From positions 1-59,671 of the forward strand of contig JAYZCG010000044.1 of NCBI GenBank assembly GCA_036338435.1: a DNA stretch of 59,671 nt, in the 5' to 3' direction. This stretch comes from JAPYTY01 sp036338435 (lineage in GTDB: Bacteria > Acidobacteriota > UBA6911 > RPQK01 > JADFOI01). Position 1 is the stretch's first letter. Every line of letters begins with the position of its first letter. Of this stretch, positions 1 through 8,715 are shown in pieces. The notes beneath the pieces were generated by a model that worked only from the letters and a program-made list of their open reading frames with translations, did no database searches and was not told the DNA's origin. The translations under genes were made by a program, and so were the position numbers.

Positions 1-359
1 TTACCCAGAATGGTGTAGCCTCGATAGGTGTTGGGCTCAATAAGCTCAGAAACCTTAAACCGCTTGTTGGGATCTGTGAAATTCTCAACCTCCACAGCAT
101 GACCATGATAGAAGTCGCCGGTGGAATCCAGAACAAGCAAATTGGGGGCCTCAAAAAACTCATAGGTGTCACCAATGTTGATATAGTTTAGAATTGCCTT
201 TTGCGGGTTAATTAGCTCGACGGTGACAATGCGTTGATCGGAAAGAAACAGATAGTGTCGAAATCCCTCCAACACTTGGCCTTTAACAGAAGCCGTCAAG
301 GCCATCACCATTATTACGATCAAACTACCTTGCCTAGAATAACTTCTCTTTGTTTGCAT
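1..359 (-). CDS. Secreted protein of unknown function (N-terminal part, runs off left edge)
   Basis: An open frame of 119 codons starts with ATG at 359 and continues without a stop to the left edge. The first residues (MQTKRSYSRQGSLIVIMVMA) have a basic N-region and a hydrophobic core of about 14 residues, followed by TASVKGQ, so I read them as a Sec signal peptide. The mature part (LEGFRHYLFLSDQRIVTVEL onward) is a plausible soluble beta-rich domain, but I do not recognise the family. It is divergent from gcvT with 75 bp between the two starts. The Shine-Dalgarno is weak (AAAGAAAG about 8 nt upstream). A pseudopilin-like leader (G before SLIVI) is a less likely reading. Confidence 0.6.
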   Translation of the reverse strand, partial: MQTKRSYSRQGSLIVIMVMALTASVKGQVLEGFRHYLFLSDQRIVTVELINPQKAILNYINIGDTYEFFEAPNLLVLDSTGDFYHGHAVEVENFTDPNKRFKVSELIEPNTYRGYTILG

Positions 360-434
360 TTCTCGTGCTTTCTTTACAGTGAGTATCCATATAGTAAAAC
401 TTTAGACACAAGCCTTCAAACACAGGTTAACTGA

Positions 435-1520
435 ATGGGTTTAAGTAAAACTTCTCTGAACAACATTCACAAAAAACTAGGCGGTCGTATGATCGACTTT
501 ACGGGTTGGGAAATGCCTGTTCACTACGGCAGTGCCCTCCGCGAACATTTCGCAGTGAGGGAGACTGTCGGACTTTTTGATGTCAGTCACATGGGAGAAA
601 TCGAAATTCTAGGAAAAGATGCGATCCCAATGGCTCAGAAAGTTACCTGCAATGACATCCAAAGATTAAAAGACGGACAAGCACAGTATTCTGCATTACT
701 TTATCCTGAGGGAACATTTGTAGACGACATAGTTCTATATCGGATAACCTCTGAGCACATTTTTATCTGTGTTAATGCCTCGAACAAGGAAAAAGATTTC
801 CAGTGGATTTGTCAACATCAGGAAGGATCAGTAGAAATTCTAGATAGGAGTGCTACCTACGCTCAGTTGGCCCTCCAGGGGCCTCGATCTGAGGAAACAC
901 TACAACGGCTTACGGACGTTGACCTTTCCGCTATCCATTACTATTGGCTCGGTCACGGAAAAATCAACCAAGTTGAGAGCTTAATATCTAGAACAGGCTA
1001 TACAGGAGAAAATGGCTTTGAAATCTATATCCCGACTGCAGCTGCACCCGATATATGGGAAAGCATACTCGATGCTGGAACCCCTTTTGATATCATGCCG
1101 GCAGGTCTAGCCGCTCGCAACACCCTGCGTTTGGAAATGTCCTATCCGCTTTATGGGCATGAGATTGACCAAACCACTACACCCTGGGAAGCTAATCTCT
1201 CTTGGATTGTTAAGCTTGAAAAAGATAATTTCATAGGAAAGGAAGCCTTAGAACACTCCCAACGGGCTGGAGTTAAACGCAAACTTGTAGGTTTTGAGAT
1301 GCTAGACCGAGGAATTGCAAGAGAGCATTATCCAGTCTGGATCCGTGGGAAACAAATCTCCGAGGTGACCAGTGGAGGTCCTGCCCCATTTCTTGGTAAA
1401 TATGTGGGATTAACCTATTTGCCTATTCAATACACAGAATTAGGCCAGCCTTTGGAAATTAAAATTCGGGGCAAACTTCTTAAGGCTAAGGTTGTCCCGA
1501 CTCCATTCCACAAGAAATAA
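435..1520 (+). CDS. gcvT: Aminomethyltransferase, T protein of the glycine cleavage system
   Basis: It transfers the aminomethyl carbon from lipoylated H protein to tetrahydrofolate, releasing ammonia and giving 5,10-methylene-THF in the cytoplasm. The 361 residues match the usual family length. The N-terminus is characteristic (HKKLGGRMIDFTGWEMPVHY, then FDVSHMGE), and the folate-binding core (RTGYTGENGFEIY; AARNTLRLE around residues 227-235) and C-terminal beta-barrel (VTSGGPAPFLGKYVGL) are present. It is the first gene of a gcvT-gcvH-gcvPA-gcvPB operon. I see no glycine riboswitch in the 75 bp upstream. The start at 435 is fixed by the conserved N-terminus; the SD is weak (ACAGG about 8 nt upstream). 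Confidence 0.97.
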   Translation: MGLSKTSLNNIHKKLGGRMIDFTGWEMPVHYGSALREHFAVRETVGLFDVSHMGEIEILGKDAIPMAQKVTCNDIQRLKDGQAQYSALLYPEGTFVDDIVLYRITSEHIFICVNASNKEKDFQWICQHQEGSVEILDRSATYAQLALQGPRSEETLQRLTDVDLSAIHYYWLGHGKINQVESLISRTGYTGENGFEIYIPTAAAPDIWESILDAGTPFDIMPAGLAARNTLRLEMSYPLYGHEIDQTTTPWEANLSWIVKLEKDNFIGKEALEHSQRAGVKRKLVGFEMLDRGIAREHYPVWIRGKQISEVTSGGPAPFLGKYVGLTYLPIQYTELGQPLEIKIRGKLLKAKVVPTPFHKK

Positions 1521-1610
1521 ATTTCACAGTTGATTCCCTTCAGTACTTGGGATAAAAACACTCACTGTTGATAAACACCGATTTCGGTAGAAAATGGGTG
1601 AGGGGAAATA

Positions 1611-2000
1611 ATGAATATTCCAGAAAATCTTTTATATTCGAAAGAACATGAATGGCTGTCCAAAACAGATAATGTAGTTACCATAGGAATTACTGACCAT
1701 GCTCAGCACGAATTAGGGGATGTGGTTTTTGTTGATCTGCCTGACATCGATCAGCGCTTTTCTGCCGAGGAAGCCTTTTGTTCTCTTGAATCAGTCAAAG
1801 CCGTGTCGGATGTCTTTACTCCTGTTACCGGTACGGTAACAGCTGTAAATGAATCCCTGTTAGATGCTCCGGAAAAGGTCAACGAAGAACCGTATGGAGA
1901 AGGCTGGATCATCCGCCTACGTCTTGAAGATATATCCCAGTTGGATGGCCTGATGTCACCCGATGAATATTCTCAATATACTCAAGAAGAAGCCACGTAA
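1611..2000 (+). CDS. gcvH: Glycine cleavage system H protein (lipoyl carrier)
   Basis: It shuttles the aminomethyl intermediate between the P, T and L proteins on a lipoyl arm. The 129 residues match the family. The lipoylation site is K63 in the motif SLESVKAVSDV, and the N-terminus (YSKEHEWL) and GDVVFVDLP strand are typical. A strong SD (GAGGGG) lies about 6 nt before the ATG. It sits 90 bp after gcvT, and its stop is 7 nt before the gcvPA start, so translation is probably coupled to gcvPA. No lipoate ligase/synthase or L protein (dihydrolipoyl dehydrogenase) is encoded in the window, so those must come from elsewhere. Confidence 0.97.
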   Translation: MNIPENLLYSKEHEWLSKTDNVVTIGITDHAQHELGDVVFVDLPDIDQRFSAEEAFCSLESVKAVSDVFTPVTGTVTAVNESLLDAPEKVNEEPYGEGWIIRLRLEDISQLDGLMSPDEYSQYTQEEAT

Positions 2001-2007
2001 AACATTC

Positions 2008-3345
2008 ATGCGCTACACCTCGATAACACCAGAAGAAAAAAAATCTATGCTCAAAGTAGTCGGTGTAGATCGAGTAGAAAAATTATTTGAAACAATTCCA
2101 GAAAAAGTCCGCTTAAAAGATACTCTTGATATCCCGAATGCGGCTTCTGAAACGGAAATCATTGATTATTTTAAAACTATGGGAGAAAAAAATGTTTCCG
2201 CCGACAGGTGGGATTGTTTTCTAGGGGCTGGAGCATATAATCATTTTATCCCCACCACAGTTGATTCTATTATATCCCGTGCTGAGTTTTATACCTGTTA
2301 TACTCCCTACCAGCCTGAGCTCAGTCAAGGTACTCTCCAAGCTATATTTGAATTCCAAACCCTCATTTGCCAACTCACCGGCATGGAAATCGCTAACGCT
2401 AGTCTTTATGATGGAAGTAGTGCTCTTGCCGAGGCTGTCCTTATGGCCCAGCGGTTGACAAAAAAATCTAAATTTTTTGTGCCTGATTCGCTACATCCCC
2501 ACTACCAAAAAGTATTAGAGACCTACGTTTCAAATCTAGATATCCAGTTAAAAACCCTCCCGCTTACCAGCACAGGTATGTTGGACTTAGACTATCTCCA
2601 AAAAACCTTAAATGATGAGTATGCTGGAGTAGTGATCCAGTCTCCTAATTTCTTTGGTGTTATCGAAAACATTGGAGAAGTTACTCAATTATGTAAGGAA
2701 ATGGGTGCTATGACCATTGTGGTGGTAACCGAAGCTGTATCTTTGGGACTTTTAAAACCCCCGGGAGAGCTAGGAGCTGATGTAGTAGTGGGTGAAGGAC
2801 AGTCTTTGGGAATGCCACTGGGATTTGGAGGTCCCAATCTTGGTTTTTTTGCAACACAGGATCAATATAAACGACAAATGCCAGGTCGGCTGGTAGGCCA
2901 AACAGTAGATACTGATGGACAGCGAGGATTTGTCTTAACCCTTTCTACCCGAGAACAGCACATTCGCCGAGAAAAAGCCACCTCTAATATCTGTACAAAT
3001 CAAGGCCTTTGTGCACTAATCTGCGCAATTTTCTTATCAACTTTGGGAAAGAGGGGAATCCGTGAATTAGCAGAGCAAAATTTAAAAAAAGCCTTTTATC
3101 TAAAGGAACTTATTGGAGATTCTATTGAATTTTCTGGAGATATATTTAATGAGATGGTTGTTCGCTGCAATCAAGATCCTATAGCAATAAATACAAAACT
3201 TCTGGATGAAGGCATCCTTGGAGGGCTACCCTTGGGGCGGTACTTTCCTGATCGTAGCGACCAAATGCTTGTTTGTGTCACAGAACAGAACCATGCCCGT
3301 AATATTCAGCATCTAGCAACAGCGCTTACTGCTACTAATAAGTAA
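2008..3345 (+). CDS. gcvPA: Glycine dehydrogenase (decarboxylating) subunit 1, split P protein
   Basis: This is the N-terminal half of the PLP-dependent P protein, which decarboxylates glycine and loads H protein. In this organism P protein is split into two genes, as in Thermus and many Firmicutes. The residues MRYTSITPEEKKSML match the known start of the family, so I place the start at the ATG at 2008 (445 aa, the family norm). The upstream ATG at 1963 would add 15 residues (MNILNILKKKPRKTF) and overlap gcvH by 38 nt. Conserved blocks include GAGAYNHFIP, TPYQPELSQGTLQAIFEFQT and the C-terminal GGLPLGRYFP. The catalytic PLP lysine is in the partner GcvPB. Confidence 0.96.
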   Translation: MRYTSITPEEKKSMLKVVGVDRVEKLFETIPEKVRLKDTLDIPNAASETEIIDYFKTMGEKNVSADRWDCFLGAGAYNHFIPTTVDSIISRAEFYTCYTPYQPELSQGTLQAIFEFQTLICQLTGMEIANASLYDGSSALAEAVLMAQRLTKKSKFFVPDSLHPHYQKVLETYVSNLDIQLKTLPLTSTGMLDLDYLQKTLNDEYAGVVIQSPNFFGVIENIGEVTQLCKEMGAMTIVVVTEAVSLGLLKPPGELGADVVVGEGQSLGMPLGFGGPNLGFFATQDQYKRQMPGRLVGQTVDTDGQRGFVLTLSTREQHIRREKATSNICTNQGLCALICAIFLSTLGKRGIRELAEQNLKKAFYLKELIGDSIEFSGDIFNEMVVRCNQDPIAINTKLLDEGILGGLPLGRYFPDRSDQMLVCVTEQNHARNIQHLATALTATNK

Positions 3346-3349
3346 TGCC

Positions 3350-4831
3350 ATGACACGTACTTTTACCTCAACTTCTTTGGAAGAACCCCTGATATTTGAA
3401 AGATCCTCTCCTGGTAAGTCCGCTTACTCGCTACCTTCACTAGACATTGAGGACACTCCAATCGAAAAGATTATGGATCCTGATAAATTTAGAAGTGAAG
3501 TTAAAGACTTCCCAGAAATTAGTGAAGTAGAGCTAGTAAGCCACTACACACGCATGTCGACTTGGAATTATCATGTGGACTTGGGCATGTACCCGTTGGG
3601 CTCCTGTACTATGAAATACAACCCAAAACTTAACGAGCGAGTATCTCGAATTCCTGGAATTGCCTTCACCCATCCACTGCAAGATGAACAGCTAAGCCAA
3701 GGCAATCTAGAAATCCTTTTTCGCCTTCAAGAATACCTCAAAGAGCTTACTGGTATGGATAATGTATGCCTACAACCCGCTGGGGGTTCCCAAGGTGAAC
3801 TCTCAGGAATCTTGATGGTCCGTGCTTACCATGTTGATCAGAAAAATCCACGGCGATTTGTTCTCATCCCAGATTCTGCTCATGGAACCAACCCTGCCAG
3901 TGCCACCATGTCAGGCTACGAGGTTATTTCCATCCCTTCGGACGGGCAGGGACGCATCGACATCCACGCGTTAGCCGAAAAAATGACAGAAGATGTCTCT
4001 TGCCTAATGCTAACCAACCCAAACACCATGGGGATTTTTGAAAGTGACATCGAAAAGATCAGTCAAATTGTCCATGCTAAAGGGGGCCTTATATACATGG
4101 ATGGGGCAAATTTCAATGCCCTAATGGGGTATACACGTCCTGGCGACATGGGGATAGATGTACTTCACCTAAATCTTCACAAGACCTTTTCCACTCCTCA
4201 CGGAGGGGGAGGCCCTGGGAGTGGCCCTGTTATATGCAAGGAAGTCCTTGCCCCCTACTTGCCTCTTCCAACGGTTTGGCAGGACGAAAATACTTATCGG
4301 CTAAATTCCGATTGCCCTAATAGCATCGGCCGACTTCATGCTTTTTACGGAAATTTTGGAATGGCCGTTCGAGCTCTCTGCTACATACTCACTTGCGGTC
4401 GAGAAGGCCTTAAGGAACTCAGTGAAATTGCCGTTTTGAATGCCAATTACATTCGTCGACGCTTGGAAGATCATTATGACCTTCCTTATTCAACACCTAC
4501 ACTGCATGAAGTTGTTTTCACCGACTCACTACAAAAACCCCACGGAGTCACAACCTTAGACATTGCCAAAAGGTTAATTGATTTTGGATTCCATCCCCCT
4601 ACCACTTACTTTCCGCTGATCGTTCGTGGCGCCTTGATGATCGAACCTACTGAAAGTTACAGTAAGGAAGAGCTAGACAGCTTTATCTCTGCAATGATTG
4701 ACATTAGTCAGGAATCCTTTGAAACTCCAGAAGAAGTTACTACGGCTCCGTCTGGTGCAAAAGTGACCCGGCTCGATGAAGTCCAGGCCATACGTCATCC
4801 AATTCTTAGATGGTCACCCAAAGAAGAATAA
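3350..4831 (+). CDS. gcvPB: Glycine dehydrogenase (decarboxylating) subunit 2, split P protein
   Basis: This is the C-terminal half of P protein and carries the PLP-binding lysine, K278 in NLHKTFSTPHGGGGPG. Other family blocks are LGSCTMKYNPK (83-93), LQPAGGSQGE (141-150) and DSAHGTNPASA (175-185). At 493 residues it has the expected length. It starts 4 nt after the gcvPA stop with no separate SD, so it is almost certainly translationally coupled to make the alpha2beta2 enzyme. It is the last gene of the operon and faces the convergent DUF5343 gene 26 bp away; no clear intrinsic terminator is visible in between. Confidence 0.97.
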   Translation: MTRTFTSTSLEEPLIFERSSPGKSAYSLPSLDIEDTPIEKIMDPDKFRSEVKDFPEISEVELVSHYTRMSTWNYHVDLGMYPLGSCTMKYNPKLNERVSRIPGIAFTHPLQDEQLSQGNLEILFRLQEYLKELTGMDNVCLQPAGGSQGELSGILMVRAYHVDQKNPRRFVLIPDSAHGTNPASATMSGYEVISIPSDGQGRIDIHALAEKMTEDVSCLMLTNPNTMGIFESDIEKISQIVHAKGGLIYMDGANFNALMGYTRPGDMGIDVLHLNLHKTFSTPHGGGGPGSGPVICKEVLAPYLPLPTVWQDENTYRLNSDCPNSIGRLHAFYGNFGMAVRALCYILTCGREGLKELSEIAVLNANYIRRRLEDHYDLPYSTPTLHEVVFTDSLQKPHGVTTLDIAKRLIDFGFHPPTTYFPLIVRGALMIEPTESYSKEELDSFISAMIDISQESFETPEEVTTAPSGAKVTRLDEVQAIRHPILRWSPKEE

Positions 4832-4857
4832 CCACGCGGGTTCTGATTACTCTATTT

Positions 4858-5535
4858 TTATACCGGTGGTTCATAAGCTTTTATCCGGTCGACTAGAGCA
4901 AAGACAAATTCTCGATCCTCATCATCTAGTTCAAATAAATCAACAGCTAGCTCAAGCCTCACACTACCCCCACTTTTCAAATTCACCTTTCTGAAATCGC
5001 CTATTACACTCAGTTCGTCCTCTGCCTTAGACGACATCTCCTCTTTACGGATACTCGCTTTAGTCCTTCGAGCTTCTGTTCTTCTCTTATGGGGTTTGAC
5101 ATAAGGAGAGATCGGAATTCCACAATCTTTGGCTGCTGCAAGAAAAAAAGCAATGCACCGACGAATCGTCTCGCCTGAAGCTCCTGTTTTCTGAAACAGC
5201 TCTTCAACCTGATCCGAGGTGGCAGCTTGAAGGCCAATGTCGCTCTTAAACACAAACGTGTAAGAGGTCTTGAGAATCGTCCTCAAAACCACCCGTTGCT
5301 GCTGATCGTCACTTTCAACTAATTTTTTAAGCGTGTCCGTCGGCTGACCCAAAGCACGAACCAGACCCAAGTAATTCAGGGTCAACAAAAGCTGGGACTG
5401 AATCGTCCCTGACTTATGAGCCATAATGCTACGATCAATCCTAGAGGGAAGCCCTCTAGATCTTAACTCACTGAGAAAATTGCTGAAGGTTCTATAGGAT
5501 ATATACGGGGGTAAATTAGAGGCTTTCCTTGACAT
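4858..5535 (-). CDS. DUF5343-type protein of unknown function
   Basis: The 225-residue protein has the pattern I associate with DUF5343: an N-terminal block (LPPYISYRTFSNFLSELR, then GLPSRIDRS and SQLLLTLNYLGL) and a helical middle (VEELFQKTGASGETIRRCIAFFLAAAKDCGI). A basic linker (KPHKRRTEARRTK) leads into a C-terminal acidic part. The fold looks DNA-binding or helical adaptor-like, but the function is unknown. I choose the ATG at 5535 because AGGTGAT lies just upstream; a GTG at 5568 would add 11 residues. It stands alone, convergent with gcvPB, and looks like an accessory insertion among housekeeping genes. The family name is from memory. Confidence 0.7.
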   Translation of the reverse strand: MSRKASNLPPYISYRTFSNFLSELRSRGLPSRIDRSIMAHKSGTIQSQLLLTLNYLGLVRALGQPTDTLKKLVESDDQQQRVVLRTILKTSYTFVFKSDIGLQAATSDQVEELFQKTGASGETIRRCIAFFLAAAKDCGIPISPYVKPHKRRTEARRTKASIRKEEMSSKAEDELSVIGDFRKVNLKSGGSVRLELAVDLFELDDEDREFVFALVDRIKAYEPPV

Positions 5536-5619
5536 ATCACCTATAGATTCTTTGATTCTCCCCCCCACATGAGTGCCGGACTCTCAAGACTTTATATCAT
5601 TTCTTAAATATATATATCA

Positions 5620-5683
5620 ATGTCTGACAAAATTTTAATTTACTTTAATGTCGGACATACAATAGGCGTTTTTAGATGTCGGA
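5620..5683. repeat. Three ATGTC(T/G)GA repeats phased at exactly 28 bp; candidate operator array
   Basis: ATGTCTGA begins at 5620, ATGTCGGA at 5648 and ATGTCGGA at 5676, so the starts are exactly 28 bp apart. The first two are nearly or fully palindromic: TGTCTGACA at 5621-5629 and ATGTCGGACAT at 5648-5658. The third continues into GGAGGAAG, the likely ribosome-binding site of the next small ORF. The spacers between them are not similar to each other. The array lies between the DUF5343 gene (minus strand, start 5535) and the plus-strand small ORF, in an AT-rich stretch, so it could be a regulator-binding array for either. No binding protein can be named from sequence. Confidence 0.4.
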
Positions 5684-5688
5684 GGAAG

Positions 5689-5898
5689 ATGAAACAAGCT
5701 AATGGTGATGTGCCCCGCAATGAGCGTCGTACCTTACGCGCTAGCTCCCTGCTCTGCCTTGATGGTGGCACTGCTAGGAATAGGCCGAGGGGGCGTGGCT
5801 CCTGGTCAGCAGGATCCAAACCTTCACAGGACGCGGGTGAGCACTGGACGGCATTAGCAGACTACCTTGCAACCATGTACTTTCCAAACGAGGGTTAG
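5689..5898 (+). CDS. Doubtful small ORF (69 aa), function unknown
   Basis: An ATG at 5689 is preceded by GGAGG at 5681-5685, a good Shine-Dalgarno with a short 3-nt spacer. The frame reads MKQANGDVPRNERRTLRASS and then a Gly/Arg-rich middle before stopping at 5898. The base composition here is visibly more GC-rich than the AT-rich stretch before it. A second open frame in the same DNA (GTG near 5699) reads as a short hydrophobic peptide, so the coding frame is not certain. I recognise no family. It may be a remnant of an inserted element. Confidence 0.25.
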   Translation: MKQANGDVPRNERRTLRASSLLCLDGGTARNRPRGRGSWSAGSKPSQDAGEHWTALADYLATMYFPNEG

Positions 5899-5907
5899 CG
5901 ATTCATC

Positions 5908-6312
5908 ATGATATCCATAATGCTGTACGCTTTAATTAATTCACGAGCAGAGGCTAAAACAAGGGCTTCTCGGCCTTTTTTTCCTTTTGGTTCCCGTTTT
6001 TATTTTCGCTATGTTTTTACTGGTTTAGTAATTATTGTACTGACTACGTTGAGTACATCACCTTTGCCCACAGCGCCCTACCACAATATGCAAATGCTGA
6101 AAAATCTTGAATCCTACGAACTAAAGACGACGGAAAACCCCTTTCTTTTACAGATCAGGGCGATGGATCCATCCCTAGGGATAGCTCACAGAATAGAAGG
6201 TAACCCTTTTGAGAAGTGGATCAATCTCCGATTGATAGATAGCCAGCCCAAAACTCTAACTGCAACCTACGCCCTTTCCATCCCCTGGTCACTACCGTGG
6301 CCTACCAAGTGA
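5908..6312 (+). CDS. Doubtful ORF with one membrane segment
   Basis: This 134-codon frame starts 9 nt after the previous small ORF. It contains one plausible transmembrane helix (FRYVFTGLVIIVLTTLSTS, about residues 33-51) followed by a mixed polar region. Its last 46 bp overlap the 3' end of the convergent ThDP enzyme gene, which argues that at least the C-terminus is accidental. There is no clear ribosome-binding site and no family I recognise. It is listed because it fills an otherwise gene-free stretch of about 730 bp between 5536 and 6266. Confidence 0.22.
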   Translation: MISIMLYALINSRAEAKTRASRPFFPFGSRFYFRYVFTGLVIIVLTTLSTSPLPTAPYHNMQMLKNLESYELKTTENPFLLQIRAMDPSLGIAHRIEGNPFEKWINLRLIDSQPKTLTATYALSIPWSLPWPTK

Positions 6313-7907
6313 AAGGGAGGCATCCAATTAGGTACCGTAACCTCTAGCACTACCGGCCTCTGCTCACCTAAAGCTTCCTCAAGGGCATCTCCCAGCATTT
6401 CTGGCGTCGTCCGAAGGCCAATCGCTCCAAATGATGATGCGAACTTAGGAAAGTCAGGATTTAGCAAGCGGGTTCCTATGCTGCGTCCCTTGTAATCATA
6501 AGTCTGATGCCACTCGGAAGCTCCATAGGAATCATTATTGAAAACCAGAATTACAATATTTAGCCCATACTTTACTGCCGTGGCCATTTCTTGAGCGCTA
6601 TACAAAAAACCTCCATCACCACAAATAGCCACTACTTGTTTGTTTTTGAAAGCCGCCTTTACTCCTAAAGCAGTAGGAAAAGCATAGCCTAGGGTTCCAA
6701 AATAAGAAGAAGTGATATAACTCCGCGGTTGAGACACAGGATAGCCAAAATGACTCCACGACCCGATGTTTGTGATGCCACTTATAACGACAGCATCCTC
6801 ATTGAGACATTTTCGAAGTGTCCTTATGATTTTCATTTGCTCTGGGGCTAAGTGATCGAGCTCCTTAGCGAATGCTTTTTTATAGGATTTTATTGCTTCG
6901 CTGCGCTCTGATCTGGGCGAGCTGTTTTGGTGCAAATACCTAACCACGTACCTAAGCGTCTCCTTAGCATCAGCTTCGATAGCAATAGTAGTTAAATAAT
7001 TCTTACCCAGAACCTCTGCGTCCACATCAATTTGAATCACTTTCTGATTCTCACCGATCTCTATATTTGGTAGAAGCAATCGAGTGCCCACCGCTAAAAT
7101 GACATCGCATTGGGGAATTACTGTCCGCGCAGGGCCCACTAAAGCATAATTAACACCCACAGAAAGGTTATTTTCCTCCGGAATGACTCCTTTCCCCTGC
7201 TGAGTCGTAATAATCGGCGCCTGGATAAAGTTTCCTAAGGCCAACAATTCCTCAGAAGCGCCAGAAATTACACTCCCCCCTCCTGCTATAATTACGGGTT
7301 TTTTCGCATTCATCAAAAGTTTTGCAGCTGCTTGCATATCTAGTTCACTGCCCATCATAGGGGGGCAATCTATCGACCTGAATATATCTGCATTGCATTG
7401 TTCGTCTAGCAAATTAAAAGAAATCTCTAGCTCTACAGGCCTGGGGCGTCCAGTCTTAAGTCGACACATGGATTCACGAATAGCCTCGGGGATCTCCTCG
7501 GCCGCTTCCACTCGATAGTTCCACTTAGTAATTGGCTTAAAAATATCCAATTGATCGTCTATCTCGTGTAATTGCCCCTGACCTTTCCCAAGTGCATCGC
7601 TATGGATTTGGCCTGAAATCAACAATACGGGAGCAGAGCCCGCATAAGCCGTACCCAAACCCGCAGAAGCATTGAGTGCTCCTGGGCCCGGCACCACTAT
7701 GGCAACCCCTGTTTTACCGGTAGCCTTCGCATATCCGTAGGCCATATAAGTCGCGGCTTGTTCATGCCGTGTTTGGATTAAACGAATGCTTTTTTTTGCG
7801 TCATACAGGGCATCAAAGATGCTCATTATCTGGACACCAGGCAACGCAAAAATCGTATCCACGTCCTCTACTAGAAGTTGTTCGACAAGGGCTTGGGCTC
7901 CATTCAT
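6267..7907 (-). CDS. ThDP-dependent enzyme of the acetolactate synthase / benzoylformate decarboxylase family
   Basis: This cytoplasmic thiamine-diphosphate enzyme has 546 residues in the usual three domains. The PYR domain has the catalytic Glu (E49 in TRHEQAATYMAYGYAK), the middle domain runs over about 185-320, and the PP domain has the ThDP/Mg motif (G430-D431-G432, N457-N458). The family makes or breaks C-C bonds next to 2-oxo groups. I do not call it IlvB: there is no regulatory ilvN subunit beside it, and the N-terminal GVQIMSIFDALYD block is typical of ThDP enzymes of uncertain substrate. It lies 112 bp downstream of the coaX/unknown pair, on the same strand. No signal peptide is present, unlike the second ThDP enzyme at 25138-27075. 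Confidence 0.85.
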   Translation of the reverse strand: MNGAQALVEQLLVEDVDTIFALPGVQIMSIFDALYDAKKSIRLIQTRHEQAATYMAYGYAKATGKTGVAIVVPGPGALNASAGLGTAYAGSAPVLLISGQIHSDALGKGQGQLHEIDDQLDIFKPITKWNYRVEAAEEIPEAIRESMCRLKTGRPRPVELEISFNLLDEQCNADIFRSIDCPPMMGSELDMQAAAKLLMNAKKPVIIAGGGSVISGASEELLALGNFIQAPIITTQQGKGVIPEENNLSVGVNYALVGPARTVIPQCDVILAVGTRLLLPNIEIGENQKVIQIDVDAEVLGKNYLTTIAIEADAKETLRYVVRYLHQNSSPRSERSEAIKSYKKAFAKELDHLAPEQMKIIRTLRKCLNEDAVVISGITNIGSWSHFGYPVSQPRSYITSSYFGTLGYAFPTALGVKAAFKNKQVVAICGDGGFLYSAQEMATAVKYGLNIVILVFNNDSYGASEWHQTYDYKGRSIGTRLLNPDFPKFASSFGAIGLRTTPEMLGDALEEALGEQRPVVLEVTVPNWMPPFHLVGHGSDQGMERA

Positions 7908-8019
7908 AAGTTTGTGCTGTCAACTGGTGAGATCATCACGCAGGCGATCGAGATGGCGCAAAATACCGTATTTGCACTAAAAATTTCTATACTAGCAAGA
8001 ACGAGCAATTTTAAGAATC

Positions 8020-8715
8020 CTACTCCAAAACCCCCATGAGGTTAAACTCGAAAAGATTGTGAAGAGCTAAGATTCTGCGCTCCAAACAATTACTTTCTAA
8101 GCGTTGGTACATTTCCTTCGAAAGACGCTTCCTATACATCTTTAACTCTTTTTTCACCTCTGATCCGATTTCCCTAGCTTTCTCCCGGCCCAGATCAGCC
8201 TTTAGATCACTGGCAAGCATAGATCCTATTTCGACCAGATTTTGATCAATTTCCGGATAGCTAACAGTTTGAGAAAACAAGACTTCCTCCCTTAAGGCAG
8301 CAATCCGTTGCCCCGCTCTTTCAAAAGCCTGACTTTCCCCTTTCTGAAGTTGCTTCTCTAAATTCTCAATATGGCTCTGAACAGCTTCTCGGTGGGCCTT
8401 CTCTTCGGGGATCGATGAGGAAAAGCTCTCTGTTTCCTTGCTTTCAGAAGATCCTACCATCGCTTTTTGGTATTCCTCATGGGCTTCTAAGACAGCCTGA
8501 TGGCAATAAAAGATAGTGCGGGGAACACTCTTTTGCCTTTTACTAGATGACTCAAAGCTTCTCTCTATGCCACGCAATACAATATGGAGAGGAATTCCAC
8601 CATCTCGCCACAGCTCCACTAAGCACCAGTCCAGCGGAGAGATCAGAAGATTCTTTCCGCGCTTGCGAACAAAAAACTCTTCAATTTCAGTAAAATAATT
8701 AAAGTAATTTCTCAA
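8020..8715 (-). CDS. Conserved protein of unknown function next to coaX
   Basis: The 231-residue protein starts with TTG inside the coaX stop (TTGA overlap, 4 nt), so it is translationally coupled to coaX. The N-terminal 50 residues (NYFNYFTEIEEFFVRKRG, SPLDWCLVELWRDGGIPLHIVLRGI) look like a compact conserved domain. The rest is highly charged and helical (about 100-215), probably coiled coil. I recall similar proteins in Acidobacteriota genomes but know no function. No signal peptide or membrane helix is seen, so it should be cytoplasmic. Confidence 0.7.
   Translation of the reverse strand: MRNYFNYFTEIEEFFVRKRGKNLLISPLDWCLVELWRDGGIPLHIVLRGIERSFESSSKRQKSVPRTIFYCHQAVLEAHEEYQKAMVGSSESKETESFSSSIPEEKAHREAVQSHIENLEKQLQKGESQAFERAGQRIAALREEVLFSQTVSYPEIDQNLVEIGSMLASDLKADLGREKAREIGSEVKKELKMYRKRLSKEMYQRLESNCLERRILALHNLFEFNLMGVLE

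Noticed and set aside
360..434. Glycine riboswitch upstream of gcvT
   Set aside because: The 75-bp gap is too short for a tandem glycine riboswitch and shows none of its conserved purine-rich stems.
1963..2007. Longer start for gcvPA at 1963
   Set aside because: It would overlap gcvH by 38 nt, and the added residues are lysine-rich and unlike the family; MRYTSIT at 2008 is the conserved start.
5620..5683. CRISPR array
   Set aside because: The repeat is only 8-11 bp, with three copies and no cas genes; spacing of 28 bp is start to start, so spacers are about 20 bp.
6267..7907. Biosynthetic acetolactate synthase (IlvB)
   Set aside because: There is no IlvN partner or other branched-chain gene nearby, and the N-terminal blocks fit a different ThDP subgroup; kept as a family-level call.
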